From assembly GCF_027595985.1 (NCBI RefSeq), contig NC_073305.1, positions 80,669,974-80,733,973 on the forward strand: a stretch of DNA of 64,000 nucleotides, written 5' to 3'. This DNA is from Sorex araneus. Its lineage: Eukaryota; Chordata; Mammalia; Eulipotyphla; Soricidae. The notes under the pieces are model-generated. The model made no database searches. It saw only the letters and a list, made by a program, of their open reading frames with translations, and was not told the origin of the DNA. Numbering within the stretch: the stretch's first letter is position 1; the number at the start of each line of letters is the position of its first letter. This document shows, piece after piece, positions 47,075-58,989 of this stretch. A program made the translations under genes and the position numbers.

Positions 47075-49107
47075 AAAACTCCCAATAGTTCCTGAAAGTT
47101 CCCAGAAGCTGGAGAGCATGGATTTTTACTTCACATTAGTTAAGGAACTCTCATCTCTGATTCCTCTGAGCAGTCATCAATGTGCATTTAGAAAATAAAA
47201 ATATAAAAATTTCTTCCTAAATTAAGAAGAGATACAGGATCTCCAAACAAGAATAATCCTTGAACAGGGAATGTATCTAAGGATGGTGGAACCTAATGGT
47301 TGTACAATTTGACAAGCCTCCTATAAGTAAAAACAAAACAAAACAAAATTTAAAAAAAACACCAAAAACCTATATGAGACATAAAGGTGAGTTTTTTAGA
47401 ATGAAAATAAAAACAATAAGAAAAAATAACTTTTGTAAATTTACAAAAAAATAGGTGACCATGTAAACACTGTTCTACTAGGGTCTTGGGAGAGATTCAT
47501 AAAATGAAGGGTGTGTAAGGTGAACAAAAACCACTTCATATGCTACTCTCAAAATATTTTCAACATGCAAACCACCAGGGTATTACCATTAAGTCTGCAG
47601 TCTAAGTTTTCACAACAGCTAAAACAATTGCATAACATTACTCTAAGCTTATGAGGATCTTTGCCCCAAAAGTTTAAATGACTAGAATGAAACTTGATCT
47701 GCAACATTTTTGTATATGATGGATATTATAAGTGGTGACATATGTCCCTGTACACTTACATCTGTTTTGTGATTGGTGGATTGAGTAGAGGTAAGTAAGG
47801 GGTTTATTAAGAACCTGCCCTGGCCAAACGTTCACAGGTGACAAGTTTCATGTAAATCGTCTGAGAGGGATATATAGCTCGCACCATCTATGTGCCTACT
47901 CTTATTTGGTTTGATTTCAGGCAACAATTGCCCACCCTTTGGGTATGTGATATTTCCCTAGCAACTTATGTCAGGACCTGCACTGAAGATTCACCTTGTC
48001 CCACCCAGCACTTCCCCCACCCCTCATGAGGATGATTTGATTTGCTGAGAATGCACTATTTTGTGACACTGGCATGCTTTCTGCCCGTCCAGGACAGAAA
48101 GTCTCTAAGGGGTCTCTAAGGGGTCTCTGCACTCTTCAGGAGCAGACTCTTCAGCAGGGGAGAAAGCAAGGCAAACTGAATAGTAGGCAAGGCAAACTCA
48201 ATAATGAATAAAGAGGTGTTCTGAGCACAGATTTTGGGTTTTATACCACTGAATTAAATACAGAGCAAGGATGTTGCTACATTTCAGTTGATAATCTCAA
48301 TGGCTGCCTTGGTTCAAAACTTTTCCTGAGGGTTAATGTCAGCTTTCTCCTTCTTCGGGCCATCAACTTCTCTTCTCTGATCATTAATCCGTACAAATGC
48401 TAGTACCTGTCATCAGCTCCAGTTGTTCACACATAATTGATAAAATGCACAGTCTCCTGTATAGTTTATCTAGTTTACTAAGATGGTAAGGATTGCATTT
48501 GAAAGTTACTTAAATATTAATCTATTAAAGGAAATGGAAAATAGTACAGAATCACTTTACTAGTGAAGATTTTAGAGTCACACACCTCATCCAAATCCTA
48601 GATTCGGGATTTGCTTATCACTAAGCAACTTATGTCTTTGACCCCTCTGTTTTTTGATCTTTTAAAACGGAGAAGTGATCCACACAGTTTAGGAGGCTGG
48701 AAGAAAATGGTGTTGGAGTCATTGGGAGAGGGAGGAGTACATTTGTGATAAAACTATGTGCATGAGTAACCATTATTAATAGTATCAATTAAATAGAATC
48801 AATTAAAAATAAAACTTAGAATATTATTAGTATCTATCTATTGAGGATATATGTGCCAAGGATTGAATGCCGATCCTCACATGTATGAGAAATCCTTCTT
48901 TATAATAATCCCTAACCAAGTTATCAGTGAGGTAACTGCTTCCCTTTTGACTGGACTATGGGAACTTTCGGGGCAGGAATATATTTGCTCATGTATTCAT
49001 TATTGAGTGCCAACATGGCACCATGCAGGATGCTTACACTCTTAAAAAGACTCACTTGATAATGAACTGAGCAAAATTTTATTGCTAGAAACAACCCTTC
49101 TCTATTT
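47075..49107. other. Intron sequence with a MIR-like relic
   Basis: At about 48560-48690 'cacacacctcatccaaatcc', 'gcttatcactaagcaactta' and 'cccctctgttttttgatctt' resemble MIR in reverse. A doubled 'gtctctaaggg' lies at 48103-48126. Nothing else was recognised in 2 kb. Confidence 0.45.
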
Positions 49108-49118
49108 CCTCTCTTTAT

Positions 49119-49362
49119 CACTGTCACTGTCATCCCGTTGCTCATAGATTTGTTCGAGCAGGCACCAGTAACGTCTCTCATCGTGAGACTTATTGTTACT
49201 GTTTTTGGCATATTCAATACGCCACGGTTAGCTTGCCAGGCTCTACCATGGGGGCATGATACTCTCAGTAGCTCGTCAGGCTCTCTGAGAGGGTGGAGGA
49301 ATCGAACACGGGTTGACCGCATGAAAGATAAACGCCTTACCGCTGTGCTATCACTCCAGCCC
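49119..49362 (-). mobile_element. SINE type 2, well preserved
   Basis: Complete type 2 element in reverse orientation. The hairpin arms cagtaac/gttactg and gtctc/gagac are intact. Perfect 11-bp target duplication cctctctttat at 49108-49118 and 49363-49373. Confidence 0.94.
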
Positions 49363-49462
49363 CCTCTCTTTATATGTTGGTGAATTCTTTCTTCTCCTCA
49401 AAGCTACCTTTCTAAAAAGTCAACAAATAAACTTTGAACACATTGATTATGATACTCTATTC

Positions 49463-49580
49463 GTGGGAATGCAAAGATGGTTCAAAGCGAATGCTTTGAG
49501 CTTGCATGTGGAAACTGTGGGTCCATTCCTGGCATCCCTGAGTACTGCCACACATGCTCTCCACCTCCAAAACAGACATT
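49463..49580 (+). mobile_element. Decayed SINE
   Basis: 'gagcttgcatgtggaaactg', 'gggtccattcctggcatccc' and 'gagtactgccacacatgctc' keep SINE order only weakly. Confidence 0.4.
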
Positions 49581-49584
49581 CCAA

Positions 49585-52095
49585 ACTACAATATAATAGG
49601 GAAGTTTATGTAAAATTGTGCATACTGTTTCTCATATATCCTTTATTAACTCCTCTCTTCCAACACATACATCCTTCTTGCATTTAAGTTGAATTTCACC
49701 TTCTTTTCGTTATTTATAATCATCCCATAATTTTTTCATAATAATGGAGATAAATAAAGAAGGAGAGAGTGCACACTCATGAGAGAGTGTGGGTAGGGAG
49801 TCAAGTGTCAAAGATACAATAATCTAGACAGAAATAATCTAGGAAACATGGGCAGAATTTTGATGTATGATGTGAATGATGGTGAGAGCATTATCTTCAG
49901 TTAGGAGACCACCATTGTAAAAGGGATTTTCATATTCCTTTAAATCTGAAGTCACTTTTAAGAAAGTCATTTGCTTGAGTACAAAAAATTGTTGGTCCTA
50001 AGTCCCATTTTCTCAGAAATGGCCTTGCTACAAACTTTCAAATGTTATTAAATACTTAATAGCAAAGGAGGTCTGGGGATGTGGTTCAATAGTAAACGAA
50101 ATGCTTTTACTTTCCATGTATGAGATTTAGGTTTGATCCTCTACACTGCCAATAAAACAAAACTCAGGGAAGAGTAGGAAATGTATACAGAGTTGAGATA
50201 TGATTATTCATGGGCCCGTTTTCTAATATATTTCCCAACATTAATTTTCATAACAATATGCTTCACTGAGTGTATTGCATTTGTATTCTAGACTATGGGA
50301 CCTGGGGCTGCTGATTCAGAGAGGATACATAACTCACCTACCTGCAAAACGATCTAGGAAGGTAATTCTTCCCAGAATGTCACTTTGTGTGGTAGCTGAA
50401 AGTGGTAGGGGGAAATGTAATTCTAAAAATAGGTAGGGTTCTATCTTCTGAAGATTAAGATGAAAACTCTGTTTTAATATCGAGCTGTCAATAATTGATG
50501 AGGACATTTTTAGTATGTTTAATGTTAAATTAAAGGGCTAACTCCTAAATATGTTTCACATCACATTCTTCTGAAGATAGGCAATTTAAAATTTAATATA
50601 TTCATTTTGCCATTTGGCACATGATCAAAGTAAGCTTTCCAAAGGCAGCATGGCCTCCTTAACCTATTTTTCCCATGAAACTGAAATGGCATTTGCATTC
50701 TTTTGAGAGGCACATATAAGCTATTTTTATGACTTATTCTTTAAACATAGAAAGAAAACACAGAGTTTTTAATGCTCCTCCTAACTATTGCTCTCCTCTT
50801 CACAATTATATCTTCTCTATTTTATTGAGGTTAGTCTTCATCTATTCTTCATGCAATGATATAAAAAGATAGTATGTATTGATAAAATTTTACATGAAGT
50901 CGAGTCTCTTGTTCAGATGCTTTGAGCTTTGAAACAAAAATTATTGTTTCAACCCATTACAAATCTGGGGCACAAGATTCTTAGCCTGTCCAACTGAAAT
51001 ATGATGTCCAACACCTATTGTGGGTGAAGTTACTAACAGCAAAACTAACTCCATGGTTGCAGCTAACACTGAGTATAACTTTGGATCACAGAATTGCACA
51101 GTGCTTAAAAACTTCACTTAGACATTTATGAAACCTCAAGTAAGACTGCAAGTAGGACTAATAATGGCCACAGTTCTAGTGCTTTAGATGTGACACCCTT
51201 TCAAAACCCATTACATCTGGTAACACATCACATTCTCACAACAAATGTCTGAGGCAGATGAAGCAATGGGGTGAGATTAAATATATTCCTAATGCCAGAT
51301 TCCCTTTTCTGCCTGAAGGCACAGAAGCCCACAGTCCCAGCCAACACCCTCTGACAGAGAAACTGTCCAGCTCCACAACTAATCTCTAAAAGAACAATGA
51401 GCAGCTGAATCTTTCCATGTGGGAGAATCTATGTGCTCACAATTCTGGGGGCTTCTCAGGATGGGGGCAGGCAGATTCTCCTTTCTGCCTGATGGCACAT
51501 CAGCTTGAAGCCAAACCTGACACCCTCCGGAAATGGCCCAGCTCCACAACTGAACCTCATCAAGATGCCAAATCATCCCAGCTCTAAAGCTCCCGGACCA
51601 ACACCTCCAAATTTCATAGTACTGTCAGCCCAGTAGGATCACAGAAAACCTCATGGGAAAGTTGCCTAGAAGAACACTAAGCTCAATGAGCAAAACAAAT
51701 GACGTCCAAGGCTCCACTAGCACAAACCAGCTCAGTAAAGCCTCAGACCATTAATGACTTTAGTAACATCACTGTGAGATATAACAGTTATCATAAAGTG
51801 ACTTATATTGATCTAAGTTTGCTAATTCCATTTGCCAAAGTGTTGTAACAAAAAAGATGAAGTAAATTTGTTTGTGGCCTGATAAAGGGCAGATTTTGGT
51901 GGGAAACTGGAAACATACGTGTAGGGTAGGTCATACTGGTTGTAGGACTGGTGTTAAATCATGGTGTTATTATATATATACATATATATATGATATATAT
52001 TTAAAAGTATACGCCTAATGTGGCCAGGTAGTCAGGAACAAAATTTGGATTTCACCCCAGATTGTCTGGTAACTGTAGGTTCTGATATTTATTTA
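49585..52095. other. Intron sequence, mostly unassigned
   Basis: At 50068-50162 a tRNA-like SINE remnant ('ggggatgtggttcaatagta', 'aggtttgatcctctacactg'). At about 51190-51280 a possible MIR. At 51967-51999 a TATA-rich low-complexity run. At 51301-51560 two related phrases ('agattcccttttctgcctga' and 'agattctcctttctgcctga') about 170 bp apart suggest a small local duplication. Confidence 0.45.
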
Positions 52096-52099
52096 ATTT

Positions 52100-52258
52100 T
52101 GGATTTTTGGTCATATCTTGAAGTGTTTGGAGGCTATTCCTGGCTCTGAAATTGAAAGTTGCTCCCTGTGGTGCTGTGGAGACCATATATAGCTGGAGAT
52201 TGAGTTGGGGTAGGCCACAGGCAAGACAAATGCCTTAACCCCTATACTATCTGGCCCA
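52100..52258 (-). mobile_element. Old SINE type 1
   Basis: 'gtgtttggaggctattcctg', 'gagaccatatatagctggag', 'cctatactatctggccc' in reverse. Confidence 0.65.
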
Positions 52259-52259
52259 T

Positions 52260-52870
52260 GAAGCTACGGTCTCAACCTCCAGCTATTCAACTTATATCAG
52301 AGACAAGCTGGATTCATTTGACTTCATCCCTTTCATTGCATCTTCTCCAATAAAAAAGCACTGTTTTGGGAGGCTCTTCAGTCAATATGGATCTTGCAGG
52401 CATATCTCAGAGAACAAAAGTAGTGGGAAGAATATTTGTGCAAGCTAGGTACAATGGTTGATCCTGAAAAGAAGCTATTCTTATTAAAGAATGAGAGATT
52501 TACATAAGACTAGAAGAACTATAAATTGTATTGTAGTCATAAAACTACATTTTTTCCTTAACGTATGCATTTCTGTGTGCATAGATATTTGTATGTTATA
52601 TATAAATGTTCAGGTTCATTGAATCTGAACCCGAAACTGATATGAGTCCCAAGTATTGCCAGCCAAGAAGGTTGATTTAACTGAAAAATTCTGTCTATCA
52701 GTGATGAAAAATTCGGAGAGAAAGAGACAAACTGGGTGAAACCTATAATTGGTCATCAGTATCCATGATAAGAAGGATCACTGTACGATGTATTATCAAA
52801 GCTAGAACACTTTACAAGTCAAGTCTATCTGTTAGGTGATGACCTCAGGCCTGCCCTCAACAATAGACTG
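52260..52870. other. Intron sequence, unassigned
   Basis: Nothing recognisable. Confidence 0.5.
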
Positions 52871-52872
52871 TT

Positions 52873-53050
52873 GGAGTTGGAGCGATAGCACAGCAGGTAG
52901 GGCGTTTGCCTTGCACATGGCCGACTTGGGTTTGATTCCCAGCATTCCATATGGTCCGCTGAGCACCACCAGGAGTAATTCCTGAGTACAGAGCCAGTAG
53001 TAACCCCTGTGCATTGTCGGGTGTGACCCAAAAAGAAAAAAAAAGAAAAA
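52873..53050 (+). mobile_element. SINE type 1, full length
   Basis: Box A tagcacagcagg, box B-like ggtttgattcc, 'cagcattccatatggtccgc', both 'agtaa' blocks and a long A-rich tail to 53050. Confidence 0.92.
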
Positions 53051-53114
53051 AACCCCAATAGGTTATGCAATCAGCAATTGGCTAATCCCTTGAGTCTTCA
53101 TTTGAAAAATTATT

Positions 53115-53327
53115 TTACTTATTTGGTTTTTGGCCCACACCTGGCAGTGCTCAGTGGTTACTCCTGGCTCTCCATTCAGGAATTATTCCTGCCTGGCTGG
53201 GGTGAGGATTTTGGCAGAGCGAGAAGCAGGAGTGGAGCAGGTACACCATACGGGATGCCAGAGATCAAAGCAGGTACCCCCAATTCAAAGCAAGTACCTT
53301 AAATGCTGTACTATTGCTCTGACTCCC
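53115..53327 (-). mobile_element. SINE type 1 with internal extra segment
   Basis: 'cacctggcagtgctcagtgg' and 'tctccattcaggaattattc' match the SINE, and matching resumes with 'catacgggatgccagagatc'. Between them about 45 extra bases (roughly 53197-53245, GA-rich) are not part of the usual element. Confidence 0.8.
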
Positions 53328-53450
53328 ACTGAAGCCATTTAAAGTGATTTTAAGACTGTGGTCCTCAGCCCATTAGAAATATTTTATGATCTTGCAGTGT
53401 GGAGTGTTAGTGCACCTGCAAGTGGATCTTCCCAGCAAATCAGAGTCCTG

Positions 53451-53620
53451 GGGCTGGAGCGATAGTACAGCAGGTAGGATCTTGCCTTGCATGTGACCTA
53501 CTGAGGTTCCATCCCTGGCACCCCATATCTCCCAAGCTGCACCAGGAGTTATCCCTGAGTACAGGACCAAGAGTGAGTCCTAGCACCGCTTTCTGTGAGC
53601 CCCACCCTTTCAGCCCCCAA
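53451..53620 (+). mobile_element. SINE type 1
   Basis: 'ggggctggagcgatagtaca', 'gaggttccatccctggcacc', 'caccaggagttatccctgag'. Confidence 0.85.
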
Positions 53621-53625
53621 AAAGG

Positions 53626-53845
53626 GGGCTACAGAGATAGCACAGAGGGTAGGGTGCTTTCCTTGCATGCTGAAGACCTTGGTTCACTCCTCAGAATCCC
53701 ATATGGTCCCCTGAGTACCACAAGGAGTAATTCCTGAGTGCAGTCAGGAGGAAACCCTGTGTCCTCAAACCAATCAACCAACCAACCAACCAACCAACCA
53801 ACCAAACAAACAAAAAAACAACCAAACAAATGCAAAATGCAAAAA
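53626..53845 (+). mobile_element. SINE type 1 with (CCAA)n tail
   Basis: 'gggggctacagagatagcac', decayed box B, 'cccatatggtcccctgagta', 'gtaattcctgagtgcagtca', tail expanded to CCAA/CAAA repeats (53770-53830). Confidence 0.85.
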
Positions 53846-53931
53846 AAAAAATACCACATTCCTTACTAGGGCTCCTTGCTTGTGGCCAGGGGAAAAAGTT
53901 AGAAACTTCCTTGCTTTCTAATGAAATAGTT

Positions 53932-54162
53932 CACTGTATCACTGTAGTATCACTGTCATCCTGCTGCTCATCAATTTGCTCGAGTGGGACCAGTAACATC
54001 TCCATTGTGAGACTTGTTACTGTTTTTGGCATATGGGGAACTTGCCAGGCTCTTCGGTGTGGGCGGGATACTCTTGGTAGCTTGCTGGGCTCTCCAAGAG
54101 GGGCAGAGGAATCGAACCCATACAAGACAAATGCCCTACTCACTGGGCCATCACTCCAGCAC
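53932..54162 (-). mobile_element. SINE type 2, first of a tandem pair
   Basis: Type 2 SINE in reverse, with the 'cactgtatcactgtagtatc' tail at the left and the head at the right. About 15-20 bases around box B are missing. It is flanked by aatgaaatagtt at 53920-53931 and 54163-54174. Confidence 0.93.
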
Positions 54163-54174
54163 AATGAAATAGTT

Positions 54175-54396
54175 GTCATCCTGTTGTTCATTGATTTGTT
54201 CCAGTGGCACCAGTAACGTCTCTCAGTGTGAGACACTGTTACTGTTTTTGGCATATCCAATACACCACGGGTTGCTTGCCATGCGGGCGAAGTACTTTCG
54301 GTAGCTTGCCGAGCTCTCCGAGAGGGGCAGAAGAATCGAACACGGGTCAGCCACATGAAAGGCAAATGCCCTACCGCTGTGCTATCACTCCAGCCC
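54175..54396 (-). mobile_element. SINE type 2, second of a tandem pair
   Basis: Same family and orientation, but differing from the first copy at many positions and complete at box B. Flanked by the same aatgaaatagtt at 54163-54174 and 54397-54408. Confidence 0.93.
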
Positions 54397-54530
54397 AATG
54401 AAATAGTTACAGAGTAAAATTTTTAAATCAAAGAATGAGTTTTTAAGAGAAATCCAGTTAAGTATTCAACTAACAAAGCTGACCATTGTGTAGCTCTTGG
54501 GCATATTGCACATCAAGAGTCTTAATTCCT

Positions 54531-54670
54531 GGAGGCTAGAGATATATACAGGGGTCAAAGCACTTGGCCTTGGCATCTCACATGGTTTCTGAGCCTCCTC
54601 CAGGAGTGGTCCAAGAACACAGATCTAAGAGAAAGCCCTGAGTATTGCTGCTTGTGGATCAACCGCCCCA
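54531..54670 (+). mobile_element. Old SINE type 1
   Basis: 'ggaggctagagatatataca', 'catggtttctgagcctcctc', 'aggagtggtccaagaacaca'. Strongly diverged. Confidence 0.6.
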
Positions 54671-54674
54671 ATCC

Positions 54675-56335
54675 CATCCCCTCCCTGCAACAAAAAATAA
54701 TCCTGAACCCCAGAAATAATCATAACCTAACATTTCCCAGGCCCTTTAAAGCACATACACTATTTTAAGTGCACAGAACAATCTGACAATAGAATCTGGG
54801 GACTACAGACCACCACCAGCAGTAGCAGCTCCATGAGGTTCTCATTAAGCAGTAACTCGGGCTCTAAGCTCCTAGACCAATCGATTAAAAATTTTGCATT
54901 TCACGAGAGCCACAGATCATTGGTATGCCATTTAAGTTTTAAGAAGTATCAGCTTAGAAGACACGGGTTGGATTGCTTGAGACAAAAGCTTCCTGACTCA
55001 TTGAAACAACTGATTCATATAAGTGTGCTGGTGGGAATTATCAGTGCTGTCATTGGGTATTAGTGGTTTTTCAGTTCTTTGAATTAATTAATACAAATTT
55101 GTAGAATCATGGTTAGCAATTACTCCTGTTGCTCGTTTTTTGTTCTTATAATCATTACATTGTTTTTACTTTATTATTTTGTTGTCTACTAACACTTTAT
55201 TTTCATTGCATTCTTTTCCAAACCACAGAGAGACCCCACTGGGTAGGCGGGGCATTATGTTGAAGGTTCCCGTAAACAAGAAAAGACAGCCCCAACGCAT
55301 TCTTAAGTTTTGGGCTCAGCTGACTGATAATTGCCAATGGGCATCTGTAAAGGACATGAGTGTTCCCAGTCCACACATGTATAAGGAACAGTTTATTTCT
55401 GTCTTGTGTTTCTTAACAAGCATATTTAAGGCCAGGCATTTATATGAGTGATGCCGTCTTCAGCATTAAAAAGTGAATGCAAACATTAGCTCTCATTCAA
55501 TTTACTTCACAAAAAGTAATGATACCAGGTGATCAGATTTTCTCTCTAGAACCACTTGAACTTATATTCTTAGAAAGGATATCAGAGTAATTTGCTCCAT
55601 TTTAAAAAGTAGATAAAAATATGAAATTTCTGTTTTTGAGCAAAAGTCTTCAAATCATGAAATATCACTTTCCTAAGGTATTTTACTAATATTTTAAATA
55701 GAAGTCTTAAGAATAGGTTTATGTTTCTGAAGTATAAAGTCTAAATCATATGTCTTATGAAAAATACCTGAATTTAATGCTGATATCTAAATAAAAGATT
55801 TTTTATTAAAAAATACTTGAGCCTACTTGATAGGAAAAAGCCATAGAAAAAGGTGAACTTGCGAAGTAAAATGTAAAAGTAATATTTTACTTTAACATCT
55901 AAAAGCATGGATATGGAAAAAAAAGCTGCCTCAGGAAGAAACTGCCACTACACTGTAGAGTAAACATAAATGGATCAGAACTATGTGTGAGAACACTACT
56001 GCCTCTTAAATTTCTTGACCTACGAGGGTTTGGTTACCAAGAAAACAGTATTCTGAGAAAATATTTCTTTCACATTATTTATAGTACAAATTTAACTTGT
56101 CTCATTATAGAATCCCTTATTGCCTCATTGTTTCTTCCTAGGATTTCTAAATGGCTTTCTACAGATATTGCCATTTTTTCATTAATAACACCACAAAGTT
56201 ACACTTTCAAGTTCCTGATTATCTACTTTGCATTATCCTCTCAAATGTCTACAAGTCACTCAAAATATAATCCTTTGAAATTCTGGTCTACTTTCCACTG
56301 AGTAAATTTCTACTGTGGCCATAACTTTTCCTCTC
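54675..56335. other. Intron sequence, unassigned
   Basis: 1.6 kb without recognisable repeats. Frames at 54833-55063, 55179-55451 and 55987-56301 have no recognisable product and lie in AT-rich DNA. Confidence 0.5.
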
Positions 56336-56340
56336 AATCT

Positions 56341-56690
56341 TTTTTTTTTTTTTTGTAGTTGGACTTTTTACTTTTTATTTTAAAAATTTTTTAGTTTATT
56401 TTTTTCGAGGGTACAGTTACAGATTTACACATTTTTGTGCTCATATTTCCCTCATATGAAGTTCGAGAACCCATCCCTTCACCAGTGCCCATTCTCCACT
56501 ACAAATAAACCCAGCATCCCTCACACCCTCCCCAATCCCATCTCCCCCCACCCCACCCTGCCACTGTGGCAGGGTATTCCCTTTTCTTTTCTCTTTCTAA
56601 TTAGGTGTAGTGGTTTGCAATAAAGGTGTTGAGTGACCATTGTGTTTAGTCTCTAGTCTACATTCAGCACGAATCACCCTTCAATCTTGG
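56341..56690 (-). mobile_element. Short 5'-truncated LINE-1 tail
   Basis: T-rich tail, 'cgagggtacagttacagatt', 'tcaccagtgcccattctcca', ending 'ctacattcagcacgaatcac'. Similar flanks tcaatctt on both sides (before the T run and near 56683). Confidence 0.87.
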
Positions 56691-57181
56691 GTTATCACAG
56701 TTTTATGTGTCTCATAGGATCCTTCTTGGATGACAAGGCCCTGTTCTGTGGGAAACTGACTTTGAGTGCCCCCTGCTGAGACAAAGGTGATAGACATAAA
56801 CAGACATAGACATAGCATTCATAATGTGGACAGAAGTTCCCTCTTATCTACAGGGGTTACATCCCAAGAGCCTCAGCGGGGACCTGCAATATAGATGGTA
56901 CCACATCATATATATAAACTATGATATTTTTATCCCATACATATGTGTGTAATGAAGTTTGACTTTTAAATTAGACACATGAATGATTAACAATAATTAA
57001 ATAGGGAAATTATAATAATACATTGAAATTAAAGGTATGTTACTGTCTTATAAAAATCTTACTATATATAATATTTCTGTACTGAGCTCTCATTATATAT
57101 TTAACGTGAATAATGGAAACAAGGAGAAGGGAGAATTATTGTATTTTAAATCATTTTATTTTAAGTCATATTAAACTGATG

Positions 57182-57422
57182 AACTGGAGCAATAGCACAG
57201 CAGGTAGGGTATTTATTTTGCATGCAGCAGACTCTGGTTCAATGACTCCATCCTTCTCAGAGAGCCCAGCAAGCTACCAAGAGTATCCCGTCCGCACAGC
57301 AGAGCCTGGAAGCTACCCGTGGCATATTCAACATGCCAAAAACAGTAACAATAAGTCTCACAATGGAGATGTTACTCATATCCACTTGAGCAAATCAATG
57401 AACAATGGGATGACAGTGCTAC
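57182..57422 (+). mobile_element. SINE type 2
   Basis: Box A tagcacagcagg, box B decayed (ggttcaatgactcc), doubled aagctacc blocks, 'aacatgccaaaaacagtaac'. Perfect target duplication taaactgatg at 57172-57181 and 57423-57432. Confidence 0.93.
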
Positions 57423-57432
57423 TAAACTGATG

Positions 57433-58090
57433 GGTCCCAAAGTCCTCAGAACATCCCATGGTAGCAGTGGGGATGATCCTTCAGAAGCATTATTTATTCA
57501 GGAGTGCACTGCTCTTGGGGAAGTCATTGGATGAGGACTCTCATTAGGAAGAGACTTGGCTATTGAGAAGGAGCTCCACAACTCTCCTTGGCTATTCTGA
57601 GTGGGGACTCAGCTGTTGAGACTTCAGAGACTGATATATCATCCCTCAGACATGCCAGAATGGCCAGAAAGACTCAGAATGCTCCTGGACTCTTTAGCTT
57701 CCATTGGCAAGATGCAGACTCTGGGAAGAGACCAGTCAGTGCAGACTCCGGGATTAATCAGGAATGGAGATTTTGGGCCGGGTGCAAGGCCTATGTTGGA
57801 CAGAGTTGCCTGGGAGTCAGAGGTGAAAACTATTTGGCCTCAAGTTCCCTCGGGAACTCTCCAGTTTCCTCTGACAGCCCAGATGACTGTCATGGAGCCA
57901 CGGAAGCTTCTTGATACTTTAAAGATTGTTTTCTCACACTTTCAGCCTAGGAGCCAATGCAAAGGCTAAGAGTATATGAATAAAGAGAGGGGCCCAGAGA
58001 TGGCTGCTTTGCAGAACTCATGTGGTTTCCCAGGTTTGGGGAAATGATTGTTCCAGGGCTGGGTGGTTGCAGGGCCTCTTGCAGAGATAA
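57433..58090 (+). other. GC-richer region with two overlapping open frames
   Basis: Plus-strand frames at 57588-57914 (108 codons) and 57601-57969 (122 codons) overlap in different phases. Neither product resembles a family that I know. An AATAAA (57979-57984) follows the second stop at once. It could be an old pseudogene or LTR relic, or chance. No splice context on the RCAN2 strand. Confidence 0.3.
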
Positions 58091-58435
58091 TATTAGATTG
58101 AAGCACACAAAATTGCATTTTATGAAGACCTAAAAACCATTAACTATTGTCAATTTCATGAGGTTCAATCTAACAGGAAGTCCACAGGTACTGAATAAAC
58201 TAGATTAAACTAGGGATGTCTTCATAAATCCCTTTAAAGAAATAACATTAAGGTTTTATAAAATGAATTAAAAACTTCATATTTCAATTCCAGAGAAGGA
58301 AACTTGTCATTTAATACCCCAATGCTGAGTAAGACATGACGCTGGAATGTTTTTCCTTTGTACTTCATTTGCTTCATAGACAGAAACATGTGTTGTGATG
58401 CAGGTGTCCTACTTTATTCAAAACCATAGCTTATT
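58091..58435. other. Intron sequence, unassigned
   Basis: Nothing recognisable. Confidence 0.5.
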
Positions 58436-58630
58436 CTAATATTCCATTGTGTAAGTATGCCTCAGTTTCTTGATCTCATCTCTTCACAGATCTTACAGTT
58501 GTTTCCAAACTTTTGCTATCCAGATAGTGCTTCAGTGACTAAAGGAATACAAATGTCTTTTCTAAATAGTGTTTGGGTGCATTGGGGTTAGAAAGCATCA
58601 TATTTTAACTGTTTTGGGTTTAAACTTAGA
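58436..58630 (-). mobile_element. Old LINE-1 fragment
   Basis: 'tattccattgtgtaagtatg', 'cagttgtttccaaacttttg', 'agtgcttcagtgactaaag' are reverse ORF2-end phrases. Confidence 0.7.
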
Positions 58631-58644
58631 GGAAAGAATATTTG

Positions 58645-58800
58645 GGGGCCAGTGAGAGCACAATGAACTGAATGTATGCTTTATGTGCATGAGGCTTAGG
58701 TTCAATCCCCAGAACCATGGCTCCTGAACACAGCCAGGAGCAACCTCTGAGCACTGAGCCAGGAATAGTGCCTGAGCACCACTGACACTCCCCTCAAAAC
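58645..58800 (+). mobile_element. Old SINE type 1
   Basis: 'gggggccagtgagagcacaa', 'aggttcaatccccagaacca' (box B), 'gagcactgagccaggaatag'. Confidence 0.7.
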
Positions 58801-58989
58801 ACGTGTTTTTCCTTTTATTAAAGTTGAAGACATGAAATCCAGAATTTCTCTTCTGTTTAATTCACGTAAATATGTTTGCTTTTAAACATATTATATATTT
58901 AATATATCTTCTACCAAAATCATATCATACAACCCTTTGATGAATATAGGAGAAGCACTATTAATATTACTATGTTTTTTAAAAAAAAT

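Noticed and set aside
55987..56301. 104-codon hydrophobic frame that could suggest a small membrane protein
   Set aside because: AT-rich DNA yields hydrophobic residues by chance. No conserved motif, no transcript signals, and it lies inside an intron on the antisense strand.
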